38,557 nt of DNA, taken from assembly GCA_023251155.1 (NCBI GenBank), contig JAHEZH010000045.1:1-38557 (forward strand), written 5' to 3'. Position numbers and translations under genes: made by a program. Origin of the DNA: Flammeovirgaceae bacterium. Its GTDB lineage: Bacteria > Bacteroidota > Bacteroidia > Cytophagales > Cyclobacteriaceae. Below are positions 9,156 through 19,709 of this stretch, in pieces; the stretch's first letter is position 1; each line of letters opens with the position of its first letter. The notes beneath the pieces were generated by a model, which saw only the letters and a program-made list of their open reading frames with translations, was not told the DNA's origin and made no database searches.

Positions 9156-9559
9156 TTAAAAAAGGGCTCCAGTAATACATCAAAAACGTGGGGTGGCCGG
9201 CACGGTTTACCACTTTTCTTATCGACAAATACAAGCAGTGTTTCTCCCTGATGAATCAGTTTGCCGGCTTCATTGAATAGTTCGTATTCAAACTTTATTC
9301 TTACTCCGGGCTTCTCGCGGATGGTAGTGACAATTTTTAATAAATCGTCATATACAGCGGGGGCAATGTATTTCGATTTATTCTCCAGTACAGGAAGCAT
9401 CACCCCCATGTCTTCCAGTGCTTTGTACGACAATCCCAGCTGGCGCATGCTTTCCACGCGGCCTACTTCATAATACATGGCATAAAACCCGTAGTAGACG
9501 TAGCCCATCTGGTCGGTTTCTCCATAGCGTACTCGTACCTGTGTCTGGGAAACGTACAT
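9152..9559 (-). CDS. Acyl-CoA thioesterase, 4-hydroxybenzoyl-CoA thioesterase / YbgC type
   Basis: At 135 residues this is a single hot-dog domain. The motif RYGETDQMGYVYYGFYAMYYEVGR (read here as two parts, Asp in ETDQMG and the helix starting YEVGR) is the active-site signature of YbgC-type thioesterases. It would hydrolyse an acyl-CoA, with unknown chain preference. It abuts mltG at 9559 and overlaps yihY by 4 bases, showing tight translational coupling in the operon. Confidence 0.88.
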   Translation of the reverse strand: MYVSQTQVRVRYGETDQMGYVYYGFYAMYYEVGRVESMRQLGLSYKALEDMGVMLPVLENKSKYIAPAVYDDLLKIVTTIREKPGVRIKFEYELFNEAGKLIHQGETLLVFVDKKSGKPCRPPHVFDVLLEPFFK

Positions 9560-10623
9560 TACTTACTGTTCTTTTTTGCCGCACGCCCCTTCTCCTGCTC
9601 AATGGTAAGTGCTTGCTGGTATTTGTGTGCGTTTTTATTATGCTCGGCTAACGTAGCCGCAAAATTATGATGGCCGGAGAAATCTTCCTTGGCACACATG
9701 AAGATGTAATCGTTCTTTTCATAATTCAACACGCCATCAATAGCATTGATCTCCGGCATGTTGATAGGGCCAGGGGTAAGGCCGGTATAGATGTACGTGT
9801 TGTAAGGCGATTTGTTTTCCTTGTGCACGTTGAGTACGCGCTTCAATGAAAAATCGCCCGAAGCGAATACCAGTGTAGGATCGGCCTGCAAAGGCATCCC
9901 TTGACGGAGCCGGTTGATGTAAAGGCCTGCAATGGTACGTGCTTCATCGCCTCTGGTGTTCTCCGCCTGCACAATAGAGGCAAGTATGGAAACTTCAATA
10001 GGAGTTAACCCAAGTTCTTTTGCTTTTGCAAGACGCTCCTCGTTCCAGAATTTTAAATATTCTTTGTGAATACGTTGCACCAGGTCTTCGGCAGTCACAT
10101 TGTAATACACTTCATACGTATTGGGTATGAACATGGTGAGAATATTCTCTTGGTTAAATCCTTCGTTGTTCTTTGCGATAAACTCATCCAGCGCGGTATA
10201 AAATTCATCGGGCTTGATGCTGAGGTTTTTGGTGATCTTCTCTCCCAGTTCACTCAGCAAGCGCACGTTGTTGAACGTGACCGCTACCGGTGCCTGCAAT
10301 CCGGCTCTTAAGGTGCGCACCGCCTGCAGGTTACTCATGTTTCGCTGAAGAATGTACCTGCCCGGATGAATCCGCTGATCGTACTTCATCAACCGTGCTA
10401 AAAAACTAAATGAGACCATGTCATTCACAAAATCTCCTTTGATCAGTAATTGCTGCACATCGGCATAGGTAGATCCGGGTTTGATCATCAGCACCCTGCT
10501 CTCTTTATCTACCAGGATATTTGGGGTGTACACCATCTGGTAGGTGTAGAATGAAAAGGAGATCAATAAGATGGAGGCGACCAGAAAAAAAGCAACCTTC
10601 TTTTTTGAAACGTCTTTGGACAT
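9559..10623 (-). CDS. mltG: Endolytic peptidoglycan transglycosylase MltG
   Basis: The 354-residue protein has one N-terminal membrane segment (about residues 10-30), a LysM-like stretch (MIKPGSTYADVQQLL, about 46-60) and the YceG/MltG catalytic domain. The catalytic glutamate is E221 in ASIVQAENTRGDEA; FIPNTYEVYYN, the ADPTL motif and YNTYIYTGLTPGPI follow or precede as in the family. MltG cleaves nascent glycan strands at the membrane and sets strand length. It is first in its operon and is divergent from the YciO/Sua5 gene with a short intergenic region. Confidence 0.94.
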   Translation of the reverse strand: MSKDVSKKKVAFFLVASILLISFSFYTYQMVYTPNILVDKESRVLMIKPGSTYADVQQLLIKGDFVNDMVSFSFLARLMKYDQRIHPGRYILQRNMSNLQAVRTLRAGLQAPVAVTFNNVRLLSELGEKITKNLSIKPDEFYTALDEFIAKNNEGFNQENILTMFIPNTYEVYYNVTAEDLVQRIHKEYLKFWNEERLAKAKELGLTPIEVSILASIVQAENTRGDEARTIAGLYINRLRQGMPLQADPTLVFASGDFSLKRVLNVHKENKSPYNTYIYTGLTPGPINMPEINAIDGVLNYEKNDYIFMCAKEDFSGHHNFAATLAEHNKNAHKYQQALTIEQEKGRAAKKNSK

Positions 10624-10709
10624 AGATTAAAATATGAACATCAAAAATACAAAATGCTTCGCTCGGTGACGAACAATTTTTGTTGGGAAGGGGTTATCTT
10701 TCTGAAATC

Positions 10710-11333
10710 ATGGCAGCCGAATTTTTAAAAATACATCCCGTTAATCCGGAGCCGCGCAAGATCAATGCCGTTGTGGAGGTGTTGCGTAAAGGGGGTGTGA
10801 TCGTATATCCCACCGATACCATCTATGGAATTGGTTGTGATCTGATGAACAAGCGGGCTGTGGAACGACTCTGCCAGATACTCGCGATAAAACCTCAGAA
10901 ATTAAATCTGTCGTTCATCTGCAACGACTTAAGTCATATTTCAGAATACGTCAAGCGCATCGATACACCTGTATTTAAGATACTAAAGAACTTATTACCA
11001 GGGCCCTATACATTTATCTTCGAATCGAGCAGTAATGTGCCACGCATTCTTGATGTGAATAAAAAAACAGTGGGCATTCGTATTCCGGATCACCCCATTC
11101 CGTGTGAAATGGTGAAACTGCTGGGAAATCCACTCATTACTTCTTCCATCAAAGATGATGATCAGATTAAAGAATACACAACTGATCCGGAAGAGATGTA
11201 TGAAGACTTCAAACACAAAGTAGATCTGGTCATTGATGGAGGTACAGGCGGCAATGTGCCCTCTACCGTGGTTGATTTTACAGCAGGTGAACCGGTGCTG
11301 GTGCGGCAGGGGCTGGGTGTATTTGAATATTAG
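10710..11333 (+). CDS. YciO/YrdC/Sua5-family protein (threonylcarbamoyl-AMP synthase type)
   Basis: The 207-residue protein is a single YrdC-fold domain with the nucleotide-binding segment [17 protein letters not shown] near residue 31, then [24 protein letters not shown] and [11 protein letters not shown]. Members make threonylcarbamoyl-AMP for the t6A37 tRNA modification, although YciO-type paralogues are less certain. The overall pattern ([17 protein letters not shown]) is nearer YciO. An in-frame TTG at 10680 would add 10 residues, but the ATG at 10710 gives the usual length and is preferred. Confidence 0.85.
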   Translation: MAAEFLKIHPVNPEPRKINAVVEVLRKGGVIVYPTDTIYGIGCDLMNKRAVERLCQILAIKPQKLNLSFICNDLSHISEYVKRIDTPVFKILKNLLPGPYTFIFESSSNVPRILDVNKKTVGIRIPDHPIPCEMVKLLGNPLITSSIKDDDQIKEYTTDPEEMYEDFKHKVDLVIDGGTGGNVPSTVVDFTAGEPVLVRQGLGVFEY

Positions 11334-11373
11334 TTGCTTCCCTCTCTGAAATCATGATTACGTTTAATTCTAC

Positions 11374-12018
11374 ATGCAGCATTTGAAACCGGCACTGATC
11401 GACCTTCATTATTTACCCAGCATCGAATACTTCTGTGCGTTGCAGTCTTTTGAAGAAGTAATCATTGAAAAGCAGGAGTACTTTGTAAAGCAGAGCTACC
11501 GCAATCGCTGCTACATCAATGCGGCCCATGGCCGCGAAATGCTGAGTATTCCGTTAACCGAAAAGCACGGAAAGGTACCAGTGAAAGATGTACGTATCGA
11601 TTACACTAAAAAGTGGCAGAACAACCAGTGGCGCACCATTGAGTCGGCATATCGCAACGCTCCTTTTTATGAACATTATGCAGAGGAGATCCGTGTGGCG
11701 ATCTATAAAAACTATCCTTTTCTCTACGATTTAAACCATCATTTGCTGTCATTCTGTCTGCAAAGCCTGAAGTGGAATGTAAAGACTTCGGAAAGTGTGT
11801 CGTACGTTTTGCCGCCTCATGAAAATAGTGTGGACCTGCGTTCAGCAATAAGTGCCAAAAAACCCTATTCAGAAAGGTTATTCTATCAACCGGTACCTTA
11901 CTACCAGGTTTTTGGCAATCAATTTGTAGAAAACTTATCCTTAATTGATTTGTTGTTTTGTGAAGGGCCCCGCTCGCCAATCATTATCAGCCAGTCTGTA
12001 GGAAAAGTGAACAAATAA
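11374..12018 (+). CDS. WbqC-family protein
   Basis: The 214-residue protein matches the WbqC-like family (PF08889 style): an early YLPSIEYFCAL segment, then YFVKQSYRNRCYI, LSIPL and the central WQNNQWRTIESAYRNAPFYEHYAEEI region (cited in parts), which is highly conserved. The family is linked to polysaccharide or glycan biosynthesis loci, but the reaction is not established. It follows the YciO gene by 40 bases on the same strand. Confidence 0.85.
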   Translation: MQHLKPALIDLHYLPSIEYFCALQSFEEVIIEKQEYFVKQSYRNRCYINAAHGREMLSIPLTEKHGKVPVKDVRIDYTKKWQNNQWRTIESAYRNAPFYEHYAEEIRVAIYKNYPFLYDLNHHLLSFCLQSLKWNVKTSESVSYVLPPHENSVDLRSAISAKKPYSERLFYQPVPYYQVFGNQFVENLSLIDLLFCEGPRSPIIISQSVGKVNK

Positions 12019-12089
12019 AAAATAAATAGCGTTTAGGAACCGTTAACGGGAGCAAAGATTCCGCCCCATTTTGGAATCTGAATTCTCAC

Positions 12090-12121
12090 TTTGAATTATC
12101 AATCTTAAACTTTTACATTTA
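12090..12121 (+). promoter_or_regulatory. Bacteroidota-type promoter of clpC
   Basis: TTTG at 12090-12093, a 20-base spacer, and TACATTTA at 12114-12121 match the TTTG / TAnnTTTG consensus with one mismatch (last base). It lies 19 bases before the clpC start. Confidence 0.55.
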
Positions 12122-12140
12122 CTTAATTTAAAAATAGAGC

Positions 12141-14699
12141 ATGGCCAATAATATGGAAGCAAAATTTTCCAACCGGGTGAAAGAAGTTATTCAATTGAGC
12201 CGGGAGGAAGCGTTAAGGTTAGGGCATGATTACATTGGCACAGAACACTTGCTGCTCGGTATGATTCGCGAAGGCGAAGGAGTAGCTGTGGCCGTGTTGA
12301 AAAAACTGGGAGTGCCACTGCCTCAGCTAAGGGGAGAAATAGAAAAAATATCGAAGGGAACGGCCACGCATCAGATTAAGAATCTGGCCAACATACCGTT
12401 GACACGGGCATCGGAAAAGGTGTTGAAGATTACCTATCTCGAAGCCAAGATTTTCAAAGCACAGCTGATTGGTACCGAACACCTGTTACTATCCATACTG
12501 CGTGATCCCGACAACCTGGCCACTCAGATACTGAACAAGTTTGATGTGGCCTATGATGTAGTGAAGGAAATGCTGGAATACCAGACCGAGCAGCCAACCG
12601 CTTCATCCGATACGGACGATCCGGATGATGATTCCTCTAAAATGTTTGGAGGTGCTGCCGGTGGTGCAGGTGCCGGAGCAAGCAAAGAGAAGAAGGGTGC
12701 AGAAAAATCACGTACACCTGTATTAGATAACTTTGGTCGTGATCTTACTAAACTGGCGGAGGACAATAAACTGGACCCTATCGTAGGTCGCGAGAAAGAA
12801 ATTGAACGCGTAGCTCAGATCCTTAGCCGTAGAAAGAAAAACAATCCGATTCTGATCGGTGAACCTGGTGTGGGTAAAACAGCCATTGCTGAAGGACTGG
12901 CGCTTCGTATCATTCAAAAGAAAGTATCACGTGTGCTGTTTGGCAAACGTGTAGTGACGCTTGACCTGGCTTCGTTGGTGGCGGGTACGAAATACCGCGG
13001 TCAGTTCGAAGAAAGAATGAAAGCCGTGATGAATGAACTGGAGAAATCGCCTGATGTCATTCTCTTCATTGATGAATTGCATACTATTGTGGGTGCAGGT
13101 GGTGCTTCCGGCTCGCTGGATGCCTCCAACATGTTCAAGCCAGCACTTGCCCGTGGAGAAATACAATGTATCGGTGCTACTACGCTGGACGAGTACCGTC
13201 AGTATATTGAAAAAGACGGAGCACTTGCCCGTCGATTCCAGATGGTGATGGTAGACTCGACTACAGTAGATGAAACCATCCAGATCCTGGATAACATTAA
13301 AGAAAAATATGAAGATCACCATCACGTAACCTACACGAAGGAAGCGATCGATGCGTGTGTGAAATTATCAGACCGCTATATCAGCGATCGTTTTCTGCCC
13401 GACAAGGCGATTGACGTGCTGGATGAAGCGGGTGCGCGTGTCCACATCAATAACATTCACGTACCGGAAGACATCATCAAGCTGGAAGAAGCCATTGAAG
13501 ATGTGAAGAAGGAGAAAAACCGTGTTGTAAAAAGCCAGAAATACGAAGAAGCAGCTCAGTTGCGTGACCGTGAGAAGAAACTCATTGAGCAGCTGGATCT
13601 GGCCAAGACCAAGTGGGAAGAAAAAACCCGTACGGAAAAATATACCGTTACCGAAGACAATGTTGCAGACGTGATTGCAATGATGACGGGTATCCCTACC
13701 AAGCGGGTGGCGCAGAAAGAAAGCAACAAGTTGCTGGGCATGGGCGAAGAACTTAGCGGTAAAGTCATTGGCCAGGATGAAGCAATCAAGAAGTTAAGCA
13801 AAGCCATACAGCGTACCCGCGTAGGATTGAAAGACCCTAAGAAACCAATTGGTTCTTTTGTATTCCTTGGTCCTACCGGTGTGGGTAAAACGGAGTTAGC
13901 AAAAATTCTGGCCTTGTATCTGTTCGATAAGGAAGATGCATTGGTTCGCATTGATATGAGCGAGTACATGGAGAAATTCTCGGTATCTCGTCTGGTAGGA
14001 GCGCCTCCGGGATATGTCGGATATGAAGAAGGTGGCCAGCTTACCGAGAAGGTAAGAAGAAAGCCGTATAGCGTGGTGTTGCTGGATGAGATTGAAAAAG
14101 CACACCCGGATGTATTTAACATTCTCCTTCAGGTGTTGGATGATGGTATCCTTACGGATGGATTAGGCCGCAGAGTGGATTTCCGCAATACCATCATCAT
14201 CATGACATCGAATATCGGTGCACGTGATCTGAAAGACTTCGGTACAGGAATCGGCTTCAATACCAAGGCGAAACTGGAAAATCAGGAAGAAAGCATGAAA
14301 GCCACCATTCAAAGTGCGCTGAAGAAAACCTTCTCTCCTGAGTTCCTGAACCGCCTGGATGATGTAATTGTGTTTAACTCTTTGCAGCGCGAACACATTC
14401 ACAAGATCATCGATATCACCCTGGGCAAATTGTTCTCCCGCATCACCGCGCTGGGTTACAATGTGGAGCTCACCGACAAGGCAAAAGATTTCTTGGCAGA
14501 GAAAGGATATGATCATCAGTTTGGAGCACGTCCGTTGAACAGGGCCATTCAAAAATACCTGGAAGATCCGGTAGCAGAAGAAATCCTGAAGGGCGAAATC
14601 GAAGAAGGAGGAACCATCCTGGCCGACTACGAATCAGGAGAAGAACTGAAAGTTTCGATCAAGAAGAAGAAATCCTCGAAAGAGAAGAAATCGGAATAA
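12141..14699 (+). CDS. clpC: ATP-dependent Clp protease ATP-binding subunit ClpC
   Basis: This is a full-length 852-residue class I Hsp100. It has two Clp N-terminal repeats (about 1-150, with [12 protein letters not shown] and [11 protein letters not shown]), a Gly/Ala-rich linker (about 168-185), a first AAA module with Walker A GEPGVGKT (about 240-247) and [10 protein letters not shown], and a UVR-like middle segment ([14 protein letters not shown]) that distinguishes ClpC from ClpB. The second AAA module has GPTGVGKT (about 577-584) and [14 protein letters not shown], and the end is Lys-rich. ClpC unfolds proteins and feeds them to ClpP in quality control. It is monocistronic here, with its own promoter and a strong terminator. 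Confidence 0.96.
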   Translation: MANNMEAKFSNRVKEVIQLSREEALRLGHDYIGTEHLLLGMIREGEGVAVAVLKKLGVPLPQLRGEIEKISKGTATHQIKNLANIPLTRASEKVLKITYLEAKIFKAQLIGTEHLLLSILRDPDNLATQILNKFDVAYDVVKEMLEYQTEQPTASSDTDDPDDDSSKMFGGAAGGAGAGASKEKKGAEKSRTPVLDNFGRDLTKLAEDNKLDPIVGREKEIERVAQILSRRKKNNPILIGEPGVGKTAIAEGLALRIIQKKVSRVLFGKRVVTLDLASLVAGTKYRGQFEERMKAVMNELEKSPDVILFIDELHTIVGAGGASGSLDASNMFKPALARGEIQCIGATTLDEYRQYIEKDGALARRFQMVMVDSTTVDETIQILDNIKEKYEDHHHVTYTKEAIDACVKLSDRYISDRFLPDKAIDVLDEAGARVHINNIHVPEDIIKLEEAIEDVKKEKNRVVKSQKYEEAAQLRDREKKLIEQLDLAKTKWEEKTRTEKYTVTEDNVADVIAMMTGIPTKRVAQKESNKLLGMGEELSGKVIGQDEAIKKLSKAIQRTRVGLKDPKKPIGSFVFLGPTGVGKTELAKILALYLFDKEDALVRIDMSEYMEKFSVSRLVGAPPGYVGYEEGGQLTEKVRRKPYSVVLLDEIEKAHPDVFNILLQVLDDGILTDGLGRRVDFRNTIIIMTSNIGARDLKDFGTGIGFNTKAKLENQEESMKATIQSALKKTFSPEFLNRLDDVIVFNSLQREHIHKIIDITLGKLFSRITALGYNVELTDKAKDFLAEKGYDHQFGARPLNRAIQKYLEDPVAEEILKGEIEEGGTILADYESGEELKVSIKKKKSSKEKKSE

Positions 14700-14735
14700 T
14701 GTCGGAGTAGTCCGTACGGACAACGATCAAGCACA

Positions 14736-14767
14736 AAAAAGTCCCGGCCGAAAGGTTGGGACTTTTT
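14736..14767 (+). terminator. Rho-independent terminator after clpC
   Basis: A long stem, AAAAAGTCCCGGCC with GGTTGGGACTTTTT (two G-U pairs), is closed by a GAAA tetraloop and followed by T-rich sequence 37 bases after the clpC stop. Confidence 0.9.
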
Positions 14768-14859
14768 ATTTGGACTACGTGTAGTGTGTTGCATAAGGTG
14801 GAGGTGCGGGTGAGTCCATCAACGCATTGGCTGTTGACCAGTTAAATGGATCAACTCAA

Positions 14860-16929
14860 TCAATACGATCCCCAATACTTTCGCATGAACCACTCGGCAC
14901 TGATCAGTAGCAGCAGGAGAAAGAAGACCATCTTCAGGTTGATGATTGAATTGAACGAGTCTTCAGAATGAATAATACTTTTTGCTTCCGTCTTCTGAAT
15001 GGAAGTACTTAACTGATCGGCCTGATCAGCGCTGTAAAACCGGCCACCGGTCTCTGCCGCTAACTTTCGCAGCAGGTTGAAATCAGCAGTGAGGTTTTGT
15101 GATTCCATGTTCTGTGCACTCACCAGAAACTCACCGCGAATTTCCTCTTTCTTGCCATTCACCAGGGTGGAGGCTTTGTATTTGTACACCCCTTCTTTTA
15201 AGGCAGCGATACGATAGCGCGGGTTGCCGGGTGCGATTACATAGTTGTAGGCCGCGACAGTTCCTTTTTCATCGCGCAATTCAAGTTCTATCGTATTGCC
15301 ATACACAGGTTCAAACAGGTCATTGAATACCTGGCTTTCAAAAACCACGGCTTCGGCATCCGTAAATTCGTTTTGCAGGGGAAAGCTCCTGAACTTACGC
15401 TTATCCTCTTTGGTACTCAGGTATTGAATGAGTTTGCCAAATACTTCGTCAAAGATTTCCGTATTGCCGTGATCATCGTACTCGCTCAGTCGCCACTTCC
15501 ATATTCCCTCACCCGTTATGGCAGCGGTTTTCTTTCCTGCCTCTTCCCAGCTTACTACCAATGGCCGGTTGGTTACCACGCTGCCTATGCGTTGCCACAG
15601 CACGACGTGCGCCTGGGGCGGATAGGTAAACTTGCCAAAAGGCACCGTTACGGGAGGATACTTGGCAAAAACTGAATTGGCATTTTCAGAAAAAGAAAAA
15701 TCCGGAAACTGATCATTGACCACCGCCGTTACCTCATCGGTCTGTGTCATGTTTTCAAATGCCAGCGGAATACCCTGGCTCACCAGTTGACGCAAGTTGG
15801 ATTTACCGGTGATCATCAGTAATAATGAGGTATTACTTTTGGCAAAGGTGTTATACAAGGCCGTGGTGCGTCCGCTCACGTCCTGCACTTGCTGAAAAAT
15901 AACCAGATCGGCAGCGCCAGGTTGTAGCAATGCGGGGGCGGCTTCTTTTACGGACGGAATGTGTACATGAAATTCATAGTTCGGATTTTTTTCCACCACG
16001 GAGCGGAGTGCTTTTATATCCGGGTGAGGCGATGAAGCGATAAGAAGAATTTTTTTCTTTCCCTCCACTACTTCCACAAAGGCACTTGCCTTGTTGTTTT
16101 TGGTATTGACTTCCGCGGGGGCAGATTCAACAATAACATCCAGGCGCTGAAGACCTTTCTCGGTGGCTTCCGCCTGAAAATCGAATGACAGCAGTGACTT
16201 TGTTCCTGAGTTTAACGTTTTACTCCCAATCGATTTTCCCCCACGCTGAACAGAAACGGTTACGTTTTGATGGGGTAATCCTTTTACCACTACCTCCGCG
16301 CGCAACGGAAATTGATTTCCCTGGTAGGCAATTTTATTGAAAGCAATGTTTTTCAAAATCAGGTCAACCCGATCGGTAGTATCACCCACGCCTATCGTGT
16401 AGATGGGAATACGCAGCGGAAGATAGAGAGGTGAAGTGCCTGAATTATAAATACCATCAGAGACGAATGCGACGCCGGCCAGATTTTTTCCTTCATAGGA
16501 AGCGGTGATGGATCGGATAGCCCCGGAGAGATCGGAAGTGGTTCCGTTGAAGGTAGTCGGAAGCTGACCGGAAAGTGTTTGCGTAACGACATCGTAGTCT
16601 TCTTCCTTCAATCGGGTGGCTTCGTTTTGTAATGCAGACAGAATTTTTTGTCGCTTTAGGGAATCAGTGGTTTCACGAACAGAGCCCGAGTCATCGATAA
16701 GAAAAACAAAGGCGGGCTTTTCAAAATGATTTTGTGTGAGCTTGATGATGGGTCCCAATAAAAGCGAGGCCAGCAACGTCACCAGCAGTGCCCGTAGTCC
16801 GAACAGCAATTGATTGGTGCGTTTGCTCCAGTGATAGTTGCTTTGATAGAGCACATACGCATACCCCATCCCTAACAGGGCACAGACAAAAAGGTAGACA
16901 GGTGAATATTCGAATAAGAGACGTTGCAT
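14860..16929 (-). CDS. Membrane protein with von Willebrand factor A-like domain
   Basis: The 689-residue product has two N-terminal membrane helices (about 8-28 and 42-62), a VWA-like domain starting at FVFLIDDSGSV (about 75-85) in which Asp-x-Ser-x-Ser forms a metal-ion adhesion site, a long beta-rich middle part, and one C-terminal helix (about 665-682). This layout is typical of large Bacteroidota VWA / glutamine-amidotransferase-like membrane proteins, sometimes near Bat aerotolerance genes. Its role is unknown. It follows rarA by 26 bases and is the last gene of that operon. Confidence 0.78.
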   Translation of the reverse strand: MQRLLFEYSPVYLFVCALLGMGYAYVLYQSNYHWSKRTNQLLFGLRALLVTLLASLLLGPIIKLTQNHFEKPAFVFLIDDSGSVRETTDSLKRQKILSALQNEATRLKEEDYDVVTQTLSGQLPTTFNGTTSDLSGAIRSITASYEGKNLAGVAFVSDGIYNSGTSPLYLPLRIPIYTIGVGDTTDRVDLILKNIAFNKIAYQGNQFPLRAEVVVKGLPHQNVTVSVQRGGKSIGSKTLNSGTKSLLSFDFQAEATEKGLQRLDVIVESAPAEVNTKNNKASAFVEVVEGKKKILLIASSPHPDIKALRSVVEKNPNYEFHVHIPSVKEAAPALLQPGAADLVIFQQVQDVSGRTTALYNTFAKSNTSLLLMITGKSNLRQLVSQGIPLAFENMTQTDEVTAVVNDQFPDFSFSENANSVFAKYPPVTVPFGKFTYPPQAHVVLWQRIGSVVTNRPLVVSWEEAGKKTAAITGEGIWKWRLSEYDDHGNTEIFDEVFGKLIQYLSTKEDKRKFRSFPLQNEFTDAEAVVFESQVFNDLFEPVYGNTIELELRDEKGTVAAYNYVIAPGNPRYRIAALKEGVYKYKASTLVNGKKEEIRGEFLVSAQNMESQNLTADFNLLRKLAAETGGRFYSADQADQLSTSIQKTEAKSIIHSEDSFNSIINLKMVFFLLLLLISAEWFMRKYWGSY

Positions 16930-16955
16930 GTGCAGATTAAAGGTGGATCACTTTT

Positions 16956-18224
16956 TTAATAGTTATACTTTTCTTTCCACAACTTCTTTAAATAATTTCT
17001 CAGTTCATCTTCCCGGGGGTTGCTGCCCGGATTATAAAACCGGGTTCCTTTTATTTTATCGGGAAGAAACTCGATGTTGGTAAAGTTACCTTTAAAATCG
17101 TGCGCATACTGATATCCCTTTCCGTAGTCCATGTCTTTCATCAGCTTGGTAGGTGCATTACGAATGGATAAAGGCACGGGCAGATCTCCCGTTTCGCCAA
17201 TCACGCGCATGGCTTCATTGATGGCCATATAACTGGCATTGCTTTTTGGCGAACTGGCCAGGTACACGGCACACTGCGATAAAATAATTCGCGCCTCCGG
17301 GTAGCCAATTACATTCACGGCCTGAAAGGTACTTGTTGCCATCACCAGGGCGGTAGGGTTGGCATTGCCAATATCTTCCGATGCCAGTATCACCATTCTG
17401 CGTGCAATGAATTTTACATCTTCCCCGCCTTCCACCATGCGTGCCAGGTAGTACACCGCGGCATTGGGATCACTGCCGCGTACGGATTTGATAAAAGCAG
17501 AGATGATGTCATAATGCTGCTCACCGCTTTTGTCATAGATGGCAATGTGCTTCTGTGCAATGTTGATCACCAGGTCGTCCGTTACCTCCAGGTCTCCGGT
17601 GGTGGACTGGTCGATCAGGTCAACCAGGTTCAGCAGCTTGCGTGCATCGCCACCGGAAATAGTCAGCAATGCTTCCTGTTCTTTTATAACAATGCTTCGC
17701 TTTTTTAAGACCTCATCATTTTGCAAAGCATGATCCACCATCTTCATCAGGTCGTTCTGATCCAGTGCTTTGAGTGTGTACACCTGGCAGCGGGAAAGCA
17801 AGGCAGAGTTGACTTCGAACGAGGGATTTTCGGTGGTAGCACCAATCAACGTGATCACCCCTTTTTCCACAGCGCCCAGCAGGGCGTCCTGTTGTGATTT
17901 ATTAAAGCGATGGATTTCATCGATAAACAAAATCACCCGCAGCGTGTGTTTCGCTTTTTCAATGACTTCACGTACGTCTTTCACACCGGCACTCACCGCA
18001 CTTAAAGTGTAAAATGGTCTTTTTACTTCGTTGGCAATGATATTGGCAATGGTCGTCTTTCCTACACCCGGTGGTCCCCACAAAATCATAGAAGGAACGT
18101 TGCCGGTAGAAATGGCTCGGCGTATAATTCCTTTTTCACCCACCAGGTGCTCCTGCCCCACCAGGTCTTCCAGCCGGGAAGGCCGCATGCGCTCGGCTAA
18201 AGGTGGTAACGAAGAGTTCAGCAT
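16956..18224 (-). CDS. rarA: Replication-associated recombination AAA ATPase RarA (MgsA)
   Basis: The 422-residue protein matches RarA over its whole length: N-terminal PLAERMRPSRLEDLVGQEHL, Walker A GPPGVGKT (50-57), Walker B VILFIDEIHRFNKSQQD near residue 100, sensor TENPSFEVNSALLSRC and the C-terminal tetramerisation region (DPNAAVYYLARMVEGGED). RarA acts at stalled replication forks together with SSB. Its start overlaps the end of the threonine aldolase gene by 7 bases. Confidence 0.95.
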   Translation of the reverse strand: MLNSSLPPLAERMRPSRLEDLVGQEHLVGEKGIIRRAISTGNVPSMILWGPPGVGKTTIANIIANEVKRPFYTLSAVSAGVKDVREVIEKAKHTLRVILFIDEIHRFNKSQQDALLGAVEKGVITLIGATTENPSFEVNSALLSRCQVYTLKALDQNDLMKMVDHALQNDEVLKKRSIVIKEQEALLTISGGDARKLLNLVDLIDQSTTGDLEVTDDLVINIAQKHIAIYDKSGEQHYDIISAFIKSVRGSDPNAAVYYLARMVEGGEDVKFIARRMVILASEDIGNANPTALVMATSTFQAVNVIGYPEARIILSQCAVYLASSPKSNASYMAINEAMRVIGETGDLPVPLSIRNAPTKLMKDMDYGKGYQYAHDFKGNFTNIEFLPDKIKGTRFYNPGSNPREDELRNYLKKLWKEKYNY

Positions 18225-19252
18225 GACTTGAAATTGATCTTGTTGAGTACGTCAATGGTTTTGTCCAGCATGCGGTCATCCACATCGAGATGCGTGACCA
18301 TGCGGATTTCTTTGGCACCAAACTTCACTGCCCTGATCTGGTGTTCATTCAGCTTATGTACTACCATTTCGGGAGTCAATGAATCGGCAACGGTAAAAAT
18401 AAGAATGTTTGTATCCACGGGCATCAGAAATTTGACCCACGGAAGATGTTGCAGCACCTGCCCTAGTGCTTTTGCCCGGCGATGATCTTCACTTAACCGA
18501 TGGATGTTATGATCCAGTGCATAGATCGCGGCCGCAGCAAGAAAGCCTGCTTGACGCATACCCCCACCAAAGGCTTTGCGCATGCGTCGTGCTTTGTGTT
18601 CGTGTGCTTTGGAGCAAAGAATAACAGAGCCTACAGGTGCTCCCAATCCTTTGGATAAACAAATGGAGATGGTGTCGAAATATTTTCCGTAGTCGGCAGG
18701 TGGGTCGTTGGTCTCCGTCAGCGCATTGAATAACCGGGCACCATCCAGGTGAAGTTTTATTTTGTTTCGTTTTACGGATGCACTGATTCGTTGGATCTGG
18801 TCGAGAGTGTAAAAACTTCCCGCTTCCCGCACCACCGTATTTTCCAGGGCGACCAGCGAGGTGATGGGCTGATGGATGTCGGCCGCATGGTTGATGTTCG
18901 CTTCTATTTCCTCTACCGACAACCGTCCACGATCGCCATCGAGTGTACGCGTACTCACCTGACTGTTGGCAGCAAGCCCACCGCCTTCGTAGCGATAGAT
19001 GTGTGCTCCTTTGTAACAGATGATTTCTTCGTAGGGTTGGGTGAGAATATTGATTCCGATCTGGTTGGTCATGGTGCCCGAAGGGCAAAAAACAGCGGCC
19101 TCCATTCCAAAGAGTGCCGCGCATTTTTCTTCCAGCTGCAGCACCGAGGGATCTTCACCGAAAACATCATCACCAATTGCTGCATTCATCATTGCCTCAC
19201 GCATGCCGGGCGAAGGCTGCGTTACGGTGTCACTCCTCAAATCAACAATCAT
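18218..19252 (-). CDS. ltaE: Low-specificity L-threonine aldolase
   Basis: The 344-residue protein is a PLP-dependent aldolase that splits L-threonine or allo-threonine into glycine and acetaldehyde. It begins MIVDLRSDTVTQPSPGMREA, has the GDDVFGEDP segment and FCPSGTMTNQ near residue 55, LHLDGARLFNA near 168 and the PLP lysine K201 in SICLSKGLGAPVGS. The open frame continues 28 codons upstream, but that part is hydrophobic and unlike the family, so the ATG at 19252 is chosen. It is the first gene of the operon with rarA and the VWA gene. Confidence 0.92.
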   Translation of the reverse strand: MIVDLRSDTVTQPSPGMREAMMNAAIGDDVFGEDPSVLQLEEKCAALFGMEAAVFCPSGTMTNQIGINILTQPYEEIICYKGAHIYRYEGGGLAANSQVSTRTLDGDRGRLSVEEIEANINHAADIHQPITSLVALENTVVREAGSFYTLDQIQRISASVKRNKIKLHLDGARLFNALTETNDPPADYGKYFDTISICLSKGLGAPVGSVILCSKAHEHKARRMRKAFGGGMRQAGFLAAAAIYALDHNIHRLSEDHRRAKALGQVLQHLPWVKFLMPVDTNILIFTVADSLTPEMVVHKLNEHQIRAVKFGAKEIRMVTHLDVDDRMLDKTIDVLNKINFKSC

Positions 19253-19583
19253 AAAAAAAAATAAACCCGAAAATACAAAGTGAGGGAAGCAAAAGAAAAG
19301 ATCGGCAAAAGAAGCAAGTGATATTCCGGAGTTCATTCACGCAGCTGAAAAATAATTCACCGCAGCGGGCAGTACGAAGGTCACTGATTTTCCTTGATCC
19401 AGTTAGGCTCATAAATCGTTTCATCTCTGTTTTCTATGGCCGACAGCACCGTCTTCCATAGAATCGTTTGCCTGATGAGTTTATAGGAGATTAATGGGAC
19501 TCGGCAGCGAAGAAAGTGTTCTTCGCAGCGAGTCGTGAAAACCCGAAAAAAGAGTTCCGTTTTGCATTATTAGTGGGTGTGCA
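19253..19583. other. Intergenic region with two inverted repeats
   Basis: No gene is supported here. It carries TTCTATGG...CCATAGAA (19432-19463, 8-base arms, 16-base loop) and a larger hairpin at 19498-19534 (GACTCG + CGAAGAA arms with a small internal loop). The region is the 5' side of the threonine aldolase operon and the upstream side of the tRNA gene. Confidence 0.6.
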
Positions 19584-19615
19584 TTTGGTTTTTAGAGATT
19601 GGCGCTCTACTTTTG
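19584..19615 (+). promoter_or_regulatory. Bacteroidota-type promoter of the initiator tRNA gene
   Basis: TTTG at 19584-19587, a 20-base spacer and a perfect TACTTTTG (TAnnTTTG) at 19608-19615, ending 11 bases before the tRNA 5' end. Confidence 0.75.
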
Positions 19616-19626
19616 TGCCTCTAAAT

Positions 19627-19699
<73 letters not shown>

Positions 19700-19709
19700 C
19701 TCAGGTAAA

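Noticed and set aside
13556..14122. A 188-residue minus-strand frame opposite clpC
   Set aside because: Antisense shadow of a strongly conserved gene.
18507..19124. A 205-residue minus-strand frame in another frame of the threonine aldolase gene
   Set aside because: The aldolase frame has all active-site motifs; this one has none and is a shadow.
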